Positions 27,745 through 35,704 of a DNA stretch of 64,000 nucleotides are shown one piece after another. The stretch comes from Tenacibaculum tangerinum (GTDB lineage: Bacteria; Bacteroidota; Bacteroidia; Flavobacteriales; Flavobacteriaceae), in assembly GCF_029853675.1 (NCBI RefSeq), contig NZ_CP122539.1:62001-126000 (forward strand), in the 5' to 3' direction. Within the stretch, counting starts at the first letter, position 1. Every line of letters starts with the position of its first letter. Both the position numbers and the translations under genes were made by a program. A model generated the notes under the pieces. It searched no databases. It was not told where the DNA came from and saw nothing but the letters and a program-made list of their open reading frames with translations.

Positions 27745-27755
27745 TCGTTTTTATT

Positions 27756-28833
27756 TTACCAAGGTCCATTTTTTGTTACATTAATAAATTTTCCGTTTTC
27801 TAATCTATAAGCACCGCCAAAACCAACGAACCAAAGTCTCATTGTCTTTGTCTTTCAATATTTGAAAAACTACAGGACCTTTATTATCGTCTGATTTTTT
27901 ATATTCTATGAGTTCATTTCCATCATAAATAAATAAATAATGTTGGTTAGAGACAAACCATATATTACCGTCTTTGTCTTCTGCAATACTCCCTATTCCT
28001 TTTCCTGTTTCAATTTTCCCTTTGGTGATATTCTTTGCCTTATTATCTATTAAACTATATAATCCATTTTTTGTAGACACCCATAATTCACCATTTTTAT
28101 CTTCAAATACTTCATTGACAAAATTCGATTGAATTCCTGCTGCTTCAGAAACATTTAAAAGTGAATTATTGGCGTATGAAAACAAACCAGCATTTGAACT
28201 AAACCATAGTGTGCCTTTACTGTCTTCGAATATACTATGAACCATTTTTGCGCTTGAAATACCTAAAGTAGAGTCTATTTCTCCTTGTGGAAGTTCAAAT
28301 GATGTAAAATTCTTACCATCAAACTTGCAGACACCTTGAATAGTTCCTATCCATACTTGATTGCTTTTATCAGTCGTAATGCACCATACATCATTGCTTA
28401 TTAATCCATCAGATTCGTAATAATTCGTTACTACCTTCTTGTCTATACTACTTATACCACCTTCGTGTCCAAACCAAATTATTCCATCTTTATCTTCTGC
28501 AATGTCCTTTATTGTCACTCCTTTTCCAGATTCATTTTTTATACTATCAATATGAATTAATGAATTGCCGTCAAACTTAAATGCTCCGTTTTGCGTTCCA
28601 AACCAAATAATCCCTTTGCTGTCTTGAAAAATTGTCCTTACAACCTGACTAATCTGATTATTAATTTCTGAATAAAACAAGAAGTTTTCAGAATTGGATG
28701 TATTGGGCTTATTCTTTTCTAATTTCTTATCTGAGCTTATAGATTCTTTTATTTCATTCTTGCTTTTTTGACCACTACAAGAATTTATTATTAGAGACAG
28801 AGCTATGGCAGTAAAAAAATTAATCTTTATCAT
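27756..28833 (-). pseudogene. Two-component-regulator-type beta-propeller lipoprotein, frameshifted near the C-terminus (cassette D)
   Basis: A lipoprotein signal (LIINSCSG, Cys19) is followed by at least seven Reg_prop repeats of the type FQDSKGIIWFGTQNGAFKFD, as in the sensor part of hybrid two-component systems, but no kinase follows. The main frame ends at 27805 with RWFWRCL. Reading one frame over, the sequence continues WFVGFGGAYRLENGKFINV to a stop at 27756, next to the cassette end. So a small indel at about 27825 has broken the last blade. Ends GTTGTGCGT (27736) and ACGCACAAC (28856) match. Confidence 0.78.
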
Positions 28834-28855
28834 ATGTGTTCTTCATTAGTATATG

Positions 28856-28992
28856 ACGCACAACGGTTTGGCTATGGTTTGTTGCGGGAAAAGGACGCGA
28901 GTCATTTTCCGTTGTAGCGGAAAGATAATTAATAAGATTGAATTTCCGATGAGGAAATTCAGCCGCAATTAATTATACACGGTGTTGTAACC
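28856..28992. repeat. attC-like site S4
   Basis: About 137 bp. Left word ACGCACAACG, right word GGTGTTGTAACC. The inner body differs from S2 (contains TTTTCCGTTGTAGCGGAAA and TTTCCGATGAGGAAATT hairpins), while the outer arms keep the pattern. Confidence 0.72.
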
Positions 28993-28998
28993 AGTTTT

Positions 28999-29391
28999 CT
29001 AATTTTTAGTTATTAATTTCAATTCCGAGTTGTTAATCTTTTTTAATAATTCAGAGTATTTAATTTCATGCAGTTTTATTTTACCTTTTTTGGCTCTATA
29101 AATTTCAGATTTGGTTTCAACTCCGTTTCTATAAATCCAAAAATATAAATCGGTTGAATCTTTCTCTATCGTTCTAATAATTGTTCTTTTCCACGTTTTT
29201 TCAATGATTCCAAATTCAGATGTTGTCTTATTTATTATAAAATCACCATTTTTAGATTCAAAGTGTAAGTTCTGATAATCTCCATATTGATCTTCAATTT
29301 CCATTAAGTACATTCCATAACCTAGAAAGCCAACAATAAAAATCAGTCCGATTATTAATGTCAGAAATATGATTTTTATCTTACTTTTCAT
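28999..29391 (-). CDS. Hypothetical membrane-anchored protein (cassette E, second gene)
   Basis: One N-terminal membrane segment (IIFLTLIIGLIFIVGFLGYG) and an external domain of about 100 residues with FESKNGDFIINKTTSEFGII and WIYRNGVETKSEIYRAKKGK. No family recognised. ATG 29391 overlaps the end of the upstream gene (AATGAAAAGTAA), so the two are translationally coupled; the frame extends to 29415 but that start is inside the neighbour. Confidence 0.68.
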   Translation of the reverse strand: MKSKIKIIFLTLIIGLIFIVGFLGYGMYLMEIEDQYGDYQNLHFESKNGDFIINKTTSEFGIIEKTWKRTIIRTIEKDSTDLYFWIYRNGVETKSEIYRAKKGKIKLHEIKYSELLKKINNSELKLITKN

Positions 29392-29620
29392 TTGGGTTGG
29401 TTTTAAAAAATCCAAAAACCCATTTTAGGTTTATAAAAATCAAAACCAACAAGATTGTTCCGATAATTACAAATTCAATTGTCGGTAAGTTTTTAAAAGT
29501 TGGACGTTGTATTTTTTCGATTAACGCGATTGAATAAGTAAATATTAAAAAAACAGTCAGAAGTAAAAGAATTGATTTACTTATAAATTTAATTGTATCT
29601 AAAATTTGTGGCTTATTCAT
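29381..29620 (-). CDS. Small membrane protein, 79 residues (cassette E, first gene)
   Basis: Two membrane segments (about 13-31 and 48-68) with a short basic loop between; no known family. It overlaps the next gene by 11 bases. Together the two genes fill a cassette whose ends are GTTGTAACCA (28984) and TGGTTACAAC (29644), an exact 10-bp match. The coupling suggests a two-protein membrane complex (inference). Confidence 0.65.
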   Translation of the reverse strand: MNKPQILDTIKFISKSILLLLTVFLIFTYSIALIEKIQRPTFKNLPTIEFVIIGTILLVLIFINLKWVFGFFKTNPNEK

Positions 29621-29644
29621 TCATGTTTTTGGTTTGTTCAAATT

Positions 29645-29783
29645 GGTTACAACGTTTGGTATAACCGCAGTTACGGCCTTAAAGTTAGTGATTTTAGACT
29701 TATTAACTGACCTTTAGTAATTCCGAGTGGATTCGGACGTAGTCGAATCCGCCGTAATTGCGGTTATACATTGTTGTAAGGCG
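29645..29783. repeat. attC-like site S5
   Basis: About 139 bp, with left word GGTTACAACG and right word GTTGTAAGGCG. The arms GTATAACCGCAGTTACGG and CCGTAATTGCGGTTATAC pair well. The inner body (GATTCGGACGTAGTCGAATC) differs from the other sites. The stop codon of the next gene lies inside its right arm. Confidence 0.75.
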
Positions 29784-30342
29784 TTTTTTCAATCAGTTGG
29801 TATAGTATTTCAATATCGTTTTTCTTATTAACGACATTCTTTTTAGCTATTCTGTAAGGGAAATAAGTTAAAAATCCGACAAAAATTGTCACAAAAACTG
29901 ACGGTAAAATATATGCAATATCAATGTCAGTTTGTATTGGCGGAATTAATATTTCGATTACAAGAAGTAACATCATTAGCAAGTAAATACCAAATAGTAT
30001 AACTCTCAAAATAAACGGTAACATTTCCATTCCTTGAATTGTGGTTTTAACTTTTAATATATCGTCTTTAGTATGAAATTCAGATTTTACAGTTGCAAAA
30101 TTATTTATCAGAGAATTGTCTAAAGTGAATCTTTCTCGGATTTTGAAATTCTTGGAATTAATATCTCCAATGTATTTCTTATTTTCAGATTTGACAATGT
30201 CAAGCATAATTAAAAAAGGTGTGTAATATCCTTTTTGGGTCATTTGCTTAATCTCATTTATAAAGACTTCTTTTTCAACATTCAATTCGGTTTCAAATGT
30301 TTTAGAGAGTTTATATTTTTCTAAAATTTTATTAATTCCCAT
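29764..30342 (-). CDS. Hypothetical membrane protein, 192 residues
   Basis: A soluble N-terminal half (KNFKIRERFTLDNSLINNF) and two membrane segments (about 108-130 and 143-165), then a short cytosolic tail. No known family. The last residues TPYNNV and the stop TAA are encoded by the arm of site S5, past the GTTGTAAGGCG junction. The matching inverse word is not found at the 5' side; instead MITE-like copy 4 begins 12 bases upstream of the start codon. Confidence 0.68.
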   Translation of the reverse strand: MGINKILEKYKLSKTFETELNVEKEVFINEIKQMTQKGYYTPFLIMLDIVKSENKKYIGDINSKNFKIRERFTLDNSLINNFATVKSEFHTKDDILKVKTTIQGMEMLPFILRVILFGIYLLMMLLLVIEILIPPIQTDIDIAYILPSVFVTIFVGFLTYFPYRIAKKNVVNKKNDIEILYQLIEKTPYNNV

Positions 30343-30353
30343 TTGGTTTTCAA

Positions 30354-30562
30354 ATGTCTAGCCCCGAAATATGCCTACAGGTTAAAAATTGATTTTACGC
30401 TGATAACTCACATACCATATTTGGTGTTTTGAAGTCTAAAGATAAATGTAATCTTGTTTAGTTGAATAGATTGACAGCACTTTTTGTTGCTTTTCATGGT
30501 AACAGTTCGAATTTGACCTTCGTAAATTGTAATTTATAACTGTCCTGTTTTTGGGGGATGTC
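30354..30562. mobile_element. MITE-like element, copy 4
   Basis: Near full-length copy beginning ATGTCTAGCCCCGAAATATG and ending TTTTTGGGGGATGTC, next to R2 copy e. Confidence 0.75.
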
Positions 30563-30724
30563 AAGAAAAATGCACCCCAGTACTTCACATAATTTGTTGT
30601 AAGCTTTCTAAAAGAACAGAATACAAAGTTAAAAATTTTGGCTTCGTTCTAAATAAAGACCTTACATAGCTTTCAAATGAATTCCATTTTTTAAAATTTG
30701 GTGGTTGTGCATCAGCTACCGTTG
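30563..30724. repeat. Repeat R2, copy e
   Basis: Full-length R2 whose right end GTGCATCAGCTACCGTT leads into GTTACCATAC, the start word of cassette F. Confidence 0.8.
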
Positions 30725-30734
30725 TTACCATACG

Positions 30735-31244
30735 TTATTTTTTTAATCCGTTTATTATTGCGTTTTTGATTTCAGCATAGTGATAAGTAACAAAATATGC
30801 TCGACTTGTCACTAAATAAATTTTGTCATTATCTTTCCACCACATAATCCCACCTTTACTCACACAGAATTGAACTCTTGAGTGGTCCAAATCGTCTAAA
30901 AGGTTTATAAAGTCAGACGCATATTTTTCTTGTTCAAATTCCCATTCTTGGAACTCAATCTGCCATTTTCCTTTCCATTTCGAGGTGAACAATTCCGAGG
31001 ATTTTACTTTTGTAATTTTGTCAAAACTTAATTCAGTCAGCTTTTCCAATTTGTCAAATTCTGCACATTTTTTAAATTGTTTTATAAAATTTTCATCAGG
31101 CTTTTTTCCATTTTTATAAGAGTCCGAAGTCGGTTTAAATTCAAGTTTCGAATTCAGAGAAACTAAGGCATTTGCAAAATTATCTTGAGCGAATGAAGTC
31201 AGATAATTTCCGATTAAAATCAATGTCAGCAGTAGGTTTCTCAT
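30735..31244 (-). CDS. Hypothetical secreted protein, 169 residues (cassette F)
   Basis: A signal peptide (MRNLLLTLILIGNYLTSFAQ) leads a domain of unknown type, rich in lysine and aromatic residues (SKWKGKWQIEFQEWEFEQ; GGIMWWKDNDKIYLVTSRAY). No catalytic motif. The cassette ends GTTACCATAC (30724-30733) and GTATGGTAAC (31248-31257) are exact inverses, which shows that R2 copy e can serve as a cassette boundary. Confidence 0.68.
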   Translation of the reverse strand: MRNLLLTLILIGNYLTSFAQDNFANALVSLNSKLEFKPTSDSYKNGKKPDENFIKQFKKCAEFDKLEKLTELSFDKITKVKSSELFTSKWKGKWQIEFQEWEFEQEKYASDFINLLDDLDHSRVQFCVSKGGIMWWKDNDKIYLVTSRAYFVTYHYAEIKNAIINGLKK

Positions 31245-31247
31245 AAT

Positions 31248-31384
31248 GTATGGTAACGTGTTTGTATAAGATTAGTTGCGTGGTTTAAGCACCTAATTTA
31301 GCAAATACAACCCGAATAGAAAATCCGCAAGGATTTTCGTATGTAGGCTTGCACTAGCAATTAATTTTATACGGTGTTGGCAAC
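31248..31384. repeat. attC-like site S6
   Basis: About 137 bp with left word GTATGGTAACG and right word GGTGTTGGCAAC. The arms GTATAAGATTAGTTGC and GCAATTAATTTTATAC pair, with the inner hairpin GAAAATCC GCAA GGATTTTC. It is very similar in sequence to S2. Confidence 0.78.
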
Positions 31385-31491
31385 TGGCTTTTTTCCTTTT
31401 GTTATTTTCTTAATTATTAATCCACTGTAAGCTTCCCTAAAAACCGAACTGTTTAAAAGTAGAATAAAAAGCTTAATTTTAAACAGTAATT

Positions 31492-31758
31492 ATGAGAAAA
31501 AGTAAATTTAGTCCGACACAAATCGCAAAGATTTTAAAGGAGTTTGATAACGGTAAGCCAGTGCCAGAGATTACTCGTGAACATGGTGTAAGTGCTGCGG
31601 CCTTTTACAAATGGAGAAGTAAGTATGCAGGTATGAACTCCAAGGAGCTTAAGCGTTTAAAAGAATTGGAAGAAGAAAACCGTAAACTTAAGCAAATGTA
31701 TGCCACACTTGCTCTTGACCATCAAATGGCAAAGGAGATTATAGAAAAAAAGCTATAA
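31492..31758 (+). CDS. IS3-family transposase OrfA
   Basis: An 88-residue helix-turn-helix protein (KFSPTQIAKILKEFDNG, then GVSAAAFYKWRSKYAGM) followed by a leucine-zipper stretch (LKRLKELEEENRKLKQMYA). It binds the element ends. Near its 3' end lies A_AAA_AAG (31746-31752), the classical IS3 slippery heptamer, from which a -1 shift gives the OrfAB fusion. Confidence 0.93.
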   Translation: MRKSKFSPTQIAKILKEFDNGKPVPEITREHGVSAAAFYKWRSKYAGMNSKELKRLKELEEENRKLKQMYATLALDHQMAKEIIEKKL

Positions 31759-31832
31759 AGCCTTGTCGTAAGCGAAGTATTACGAAAGAACTTATTCATT
31801 ACGGCATCAGCAGGGCGTGCCGTGTTCTTAAA

Positions 31833-32591
31833 ATGAGTAAGAGCGTTTACTATTATAAGCCATTGGTTAAGGACGATTCTGAAGTAGAACAGGCATTGAA
31901 GCAAAAAGCAGAACAACATTCAGAAGAAGGGTTTTGGAAAGCTTACGACAGATTACGCAATGAAGGGAAATCTTGGAATCATAAGCGTATGCACAGAGTA
32001 TATGTAGCATTAGGGCTTCCTTTAAGACGAAAAGCAAAGAAACGATTACCAGCAAGAATAAAAGAACCACTTGAAGTTCCTCAACAAATCAACCATACTT
32101 GGAGTATGGACTTCGTAACAGACGTTTTAGAAAATAAAAGACGTTTTAGGGCATTTAACATTATCGATGATTATAACAGAGAAGCGCTGCATATAGAGAT
32201 CGACTTTTCCTTAACCAGTAATCGTATTGTATGGGTACTTAATCACCTTATCAATAAAAAAGGAAAACCTACAAAGATCAGAATGGATAATGGTCCTGAA
32301 TTTATCGCACATATAACCAATGAATGGAGTAGGATGCACGATATTGAATTTAAGTACATACAGCCTGGAAAACCAACTCAAAATGCATTTGTGGAGCGAT
32401 TCAACGGTTCCTATCGAAGAGGTGTACTCAATAAATATATTTTTGAGAATATAGATCAAGTAAGAGAACAAACACAGATATGGATGGATGATTATAACAA
32501 TCATAGGCCACACGATGCTTTGGGTAAAATTCCACCTGTAAAATATGCTCAAAAGCAACATGACGCTGCCGCTAGGCTCATTTTAAAATAA
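31833..32591 (+). CDS. IS3-family transposase OrfB (DDE integrase core)
   Basis: The DDE/RNase H catalytic core is complete: Asp93 in SMDFVTD, Asp152 in RMDNGPEF and Glu188 in FVERFNGSYR, with 35 residues between the last two. The frame is open upstream to the OrfA frameshift site (AIKPCRKRSITKELIHYG), so the active protein is probably the OrfAB fusion made by -1 frameshifting. Confidence 0.93.
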   Translation: MSKSVYYYKPLVKDDSEVEQALKQKAEQHSEEGFWKAYDRLRNEGKSWNHKRMHRVYVALGLPLRRKAKKRLPARIKEPLEVPQQINHTWSMDFVTDVLENKRRFRAFNIIDDYNREALHIEIDFSLTSNRIVWVLNHLINKKGKPTKIRMDNGPEFIAHITNEWSRMHDIEFKYIQPGKPTQNAFVERFNGSYRRGVLNKYIFENIDQVREQTQIWMDDYNNHRPHDALGKIPPVKYAQKQHDAAARLILK

Positions 32592-32687
32592 ATTGGCTTT
32601 TAAGCAATAATATGAAAGGAAAGCCAATCTATTTTAAAACGGAAAACCATATATTTGGATTAACAAACAGTTCTAAAATAGGGAAGC

Positions 32688-33113
32688 CTACATACGGTCT
32701 CCTAATAATTCTAAAGTTGAATTCATCGCTGTATTAAATTCTGAATATGTTGTTGGGTCAATTAGTTTAGAAAATTGTGTTTGAAGAACAAGTAAACTGA
32801 AAGATGAATTAAAACTATTTGTTTCTTTAATTATATGGTGAATAATCTTTTGTCCAGCATCGTATCTTTTATCTAAATTATTAATTGCAGATTTATACTT
32901 TGCTTTATTTGCTTCTGCTAAAATCTCTCTTAATTTATCTTCATTGTTGGTGTTATCTTGAAGATTTTTTAATTCTTCTTTTAAACGTGCTTGTTCTTGG
33001 ACTATTTCTTGTGAAATATTATTTATTTGTTCGATGTTGAATTTTTCAACCTCTTGTGATAAGGCTGTCAAACAAGCTAACAAGAAAACAGCGGTTATTT
33101 TAAAATTATTCAT
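32688..33113 (-). pseudogene. Secreted helical protein cut at its C-terminus by the IS element (cassette G)
   Basis: A signal peptide (ITAVFLLACLTALS) and a mainly helical, charged domain (QIVQEQARLKEELKN-like stretches) of unknown family. The last codons and the stop (RM, then TAG) come from the right end of the IS3 element. The remaining ~50 bp of the cassette lie beyond the element at 31376-31425. Cassette ends GTTGGCAAC (31376) and GTTGCCTAAC (33191) match with one added base. Confidence 0.7.
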
Positions 33114-33190
33114 ACCGATTGGTTTTTTAGTTTGTTAAAAATACGAGACATAATTTAATTTAGAATACCCATTAGTAGGTATTTTCTAAT

Positions 33191-33326
33191 GTTGCCTAAC
33201 GTCTCGGCTATAAGGAGTTGCGTGGTTTAGTGGTTAACTTGGCAAGTACACACCAAACTGAAAATCCGCGAGGATTTTCAGAAGTAGGCGAGAACAAGCA
33301 ATTACTTATAGCCAATGTTGTAGTGC
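33191..33326. repeat. attC-like site S7
   Basis: About 136 bp with left word GTTGCCTAACG and right word GTTGTAGTGC. Arms GGCTATAAGGAGTTGC and GCAATTACTTATAGCC pair, with the inner hairpin GAAAATCC GCGA GGATTTTC. Confidence 0.78.
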
Positions 33327-33333
33327 GTTTTTT

Positions 33334-34344
33334 TTAGAATTTAATTCCTCCTGTAATAAAATAATTTGGTTTAGATGAAATTCCGTCCTGAACACTCCAA
33401 TCTATTCCAATATTTAAAAAAGAGGGATTATTAAATTTTCTTGTCAACTGCTGATTAAATTTGTCATTTGGACTAGCTTCGGAAAATAAGTTTTTTGCTA
33501 AAAAACCAATAGCAAGTCCAGCTGTCATTTTAGGTTTTTCATATGAAAAAAATTCATAACCGATATGAGGAACAGGAACAATTATTGGCACATTCATAAT
33601 ATCATATTCTGGAATAAGCGGAATAGATAAAGAAATTTCTCCACTACTAGCATCATCAATTAAATTTCCAGTTTTACCAGAGAAATTTTTTATGGCTAAA
33701 ATGTTGTTATTGAAAACAGTTCCATTATCTAATTCAGCGAAATTGATTAATTTACCTTTATTGTATGTTCGGATATTGTACGTTGCATTTAAAGCAAAAG
33801 CCCATATAAAGTTTCGATTAAGTTTGAAAAAATATTGATTTAGTCCAGCATTTAAGCTCAAATTTCCAGGTGTTTCTGTAGAAATGTTTTCTGTGTCAGA
33901 ATTATAAAATTTAAATTTGTCATAGCTATAGTTTATACCAGCTTCTACTGTTTTCATATTATAAGTGTCTCCATTCTCCTTTAAAAAAATATCATCAAAA
34001 CTGTATTTATAGATTAGTCCAAATGCTAACCCATTATTTTCTTTGAAATCAAATTTATCAATATCTATAAATTTTTTTGTGTTAGTAATTCCTGCTTTTA
34101 GAAATATTCTATGATATTTTATTGAAGATATTCTATCCATGTCTTTAACAGGGTTCCTAAACGTTGGAATCGTTGCAACCCTAACTTGAACTGAAGTTTC
34201 TCCACCAGAAAACTCAAATGAATTAGCTGATGCATTATATAAATTCAGTACTGTGTTTTCTTCGCTATTTTTAATTTGTGCGAAAGTTGGAATAGTCGTT
34301 AAAATTCCTATACAAATTATTCCGAAATTTAATAATTTTTTCAT
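33334..34344 (-). CDS. Hypothetical outer-membrane beta-barrel-like protein, 336 residues (cassette H)
   Basis: A signal peptide (IICIGILTTIPTFAQ) precedes a sequence of alternating hydrophobic strands ending in an aromatic/basic strand (PNYFITGGIKF), typical of outer-membrane barrels. Strands such as VEAGINYSYDKFKFYNSD and IWAFALNATYNIRTYNKG are visible. No specific family recognised. Cassette ends are GTTGTAGTGC (33317) and GCACTACAAC (34366), an exact match. Confidence 0.7.
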   Translation of the reverse strand: MKKLLNFGIICIGILTTIPTFAQIKNSEENTVLNLYNASANSFEFSGGETSVQVRVATIPTFRNPVKDMDRISSIKYHRIFLKAGITNTKKFIDIDKFDFKENNGLAFGLIYKYSFDDIFLKENGDTYNMKTVEAGINYSYDKFKFYNSDTENISTETPGNLSLNAGLNQYFFKLNRNFIWAFALNATYNIRTYNKGKLINFAELDNGTVFNNNILAIKNFSGKTGNLIDDASSGEISLSIPLIPEYDIMNVPIIVPVPHIGYEFFSYEKPKMTAGLAIGFLAKNLFSEASPNDKFNQQLTRKFNNPSFLNIGIDWSVQDGISSKPNYFITGGIKF

Positions 34345-34365
34345 TTTGAATATGGTTGGTTAAAT

Positions 34366-34503
34366 GCACTACAACGGTCTAGTATAAGAATAGTAGCGGA
34401 TTTACAACCACTAACTTTTCGGTTTGTTACTGTCGTTTGATTTATAAAATTCATTTTCGTTTTGGCACTTAAACCGCTATTATTTTTATACAATGTTATG
34501 TGC
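34366..34503. repeat. attC-like site S8
   Basis: About 138 bp. Left GCACTACAACG, right AATGTTATGTGC. Arms AGTATAAGAATAGTAGCGG and CCGCTATTATTTTTATAC pair imperfectly. The inner body lacks the GAAAATCC hairpin of S2-type sites and instead resembles S10. Confidence 0.72.
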
Positions 34504-34508
34504 TGGCT

Positions 34509-35540
34509 TTATTCGATTATTTGTGGTACAAGGCTTAACCCAAGTTTTGTTTTGGTTTCAATATTTAGTTCGTCAAGATGCTCAAAAATCCAATCAATTA
34601 GTTCTTTCCCATCCATAGTATTTACATCAAATGAATTTGCATTCTCTTTAATCTTTTCGCCAATTAAAGCAGAAGTTATCAAAACGAATTTATAATCTGC
34701 GTAAGAACTTTCATCTTGAATTTTCCTTAATTGGGTTAATCCCCAATCATCTGTATATCCAGAATGATGTTTGACTTGGGCTAAAATTTTGGTTTCCTGA
34801 AATTTATCGGATTTAACAGCATAAACGTCTGCATCGCCATAATCGGCAAAGTGGGTTTTGCTTAAAACATTTGCATTGTAGCCTTCACATTCAAATAATT
34901 CTTTTACTAAGTACTCAAGACCTATTCCGCCCGTTGTCAGGTTAGTTGTTCCATTTTGAATGTTTTGAAAAAGTTTTTCCTTAACTTTTTCGGTCAATTG
35001 ATTTTCCTGCTCCTCATAGTCACTCGTCCAAGTGTAATTTTCTTGACTAAATATCTTCTCAATCTCATCTTTAAATTCATAGAGATTTGAAACAGTAGAA
35101 CCTCTAACTCTTAATCTACGTTGTAGTCCTTCAGATAATGCATTTCTTGGTATAGTCTTAAAGTCTTTTGAAGTCATCAAGTAATTAACTTCAAGCTGAT
35201 TAGCTAAATCCAATTCATATGCTTCTTGGTCATATTTGATTATATCTTTAGCGATAGCCATTCTGATAGAGTTGTAGTATGGGATAATGATATAATCGCC
35301 TTTCTTTATTTTATCGAATCTTTCAACTTCATTCAGTTTTTTTCCAACTAATGGCGGGTGCATATCTTTTTTCGCGTAGTAAATTTCATTTACGGCAGAC
35401 CTTAGTTCTTTTGGTTTATTTTCATATTGAGTAAAATTTACCTCGCTCCAACCCACAGCAACAACTTTGTTTTTAAAAAACACTTTAAAATCTTTTGGTT
35501 CAGAGTTCATCGCTCGAACCATATAATAATTTTTGTTCAT
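34509..35540 (-). CDS. Mrr-like restriction endonuclease family protein (cassette I)
   Basis: The C-terminal ~140 residues form a restriction-endonuclease-like (Mrr_cat) domain: GGIGLEYLVKELFECEGY, the acidic GDADVYAV (~237) and ILAQVKHHSG with the Q-x-K catalytic pair (~252-254). The first ~150 residues (MVRAMNSEPKDFKVFFKNKVV region) look like a separate recognition domain, possibly PUA/EVE-like. Such proteins cut modified or foreign DNA, so this is a probable defence cassette; no methylase is adjacent. Ends GTTATGTGC (34495) and GCACATAAC (35563) match exactly. Confidence 0.8.
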   Translation of the reverse strand: MNKNYYMVRAMNSEPKDFKVFFKNKVVAVGWSEVNFTQYENKPKELRSAVNEIYYAKKDMHPPLVGKKLNEVERFDKIKKGDYIIIPYYNSIRMAIAKDIIKYDQEAYELDLANQLEVNYLMTSKDFKTIPRNALSEGLQRRLRVRGSTVSNLYEFKDEIEKIFSQENYTWTSDYEEQENQLTEKVKEKLFQNIQNGTTNLTTGGIGLEYLVKELFECEGYNANVLSKTHFADYGDADVYAVKSDKFQETKILAQVKHHSGYTDDWGLTQLRKIQDESSYADYKFVLITSALIGEKIKENANSFDVNTMDGKELIDWIFEHLDELNIETKTKLGLSLVPQIIE

Positions 35541-35562
35541 TCTATGGATGTTGGTTTAGCTT

Positions 35563-35697
35563 GCACATAACGTTTGGTATAAGATTAGTTGCGTGTTTTA
35601 AGCACTAAAATTAGCAAATAAATCACAGATAGAAAGTCCGTGAGGACTTTCGTAAATAAGCTAAAACCAGTAATTAATTTTATACGGTGTTAGCTAT
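35563..35697. repeat. attC-like site S9
   Basis: About 135 bp, the clearest fold in the array. Arms GTATAAGATTAGTTGC and GTAATTAATTTTATAC pair over 16 positions with few mismatches, TTAGC pairs with GCTAA further in, and GAAAGTCC GTGA GGACTTTC forms a perfect apical hairpin. Confidence 0.8.
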
Positions 35698-35704
35698 TCG
35701 TCTT

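Larger units (their letters stand above)
31426..32692 (+). mobile_element. IS3-family insertion sequence (IS407-like)
   Basis: Complete element of about 1267 bp. The left end TGTAAGCTTCCCTAAAAACC and right end (inverse) TGTAGGCTTCCCTATTTTAG are inverted repeats, both followed by GAACTGTTT. It encodes orfA and orfB with a frameshift site between them. The four bases on either side (CCAC and TACG) do not match, so no target duplication is visible. It is the only plus-strand unit in the array and interrupts cassette G. Confidence 0.92.
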
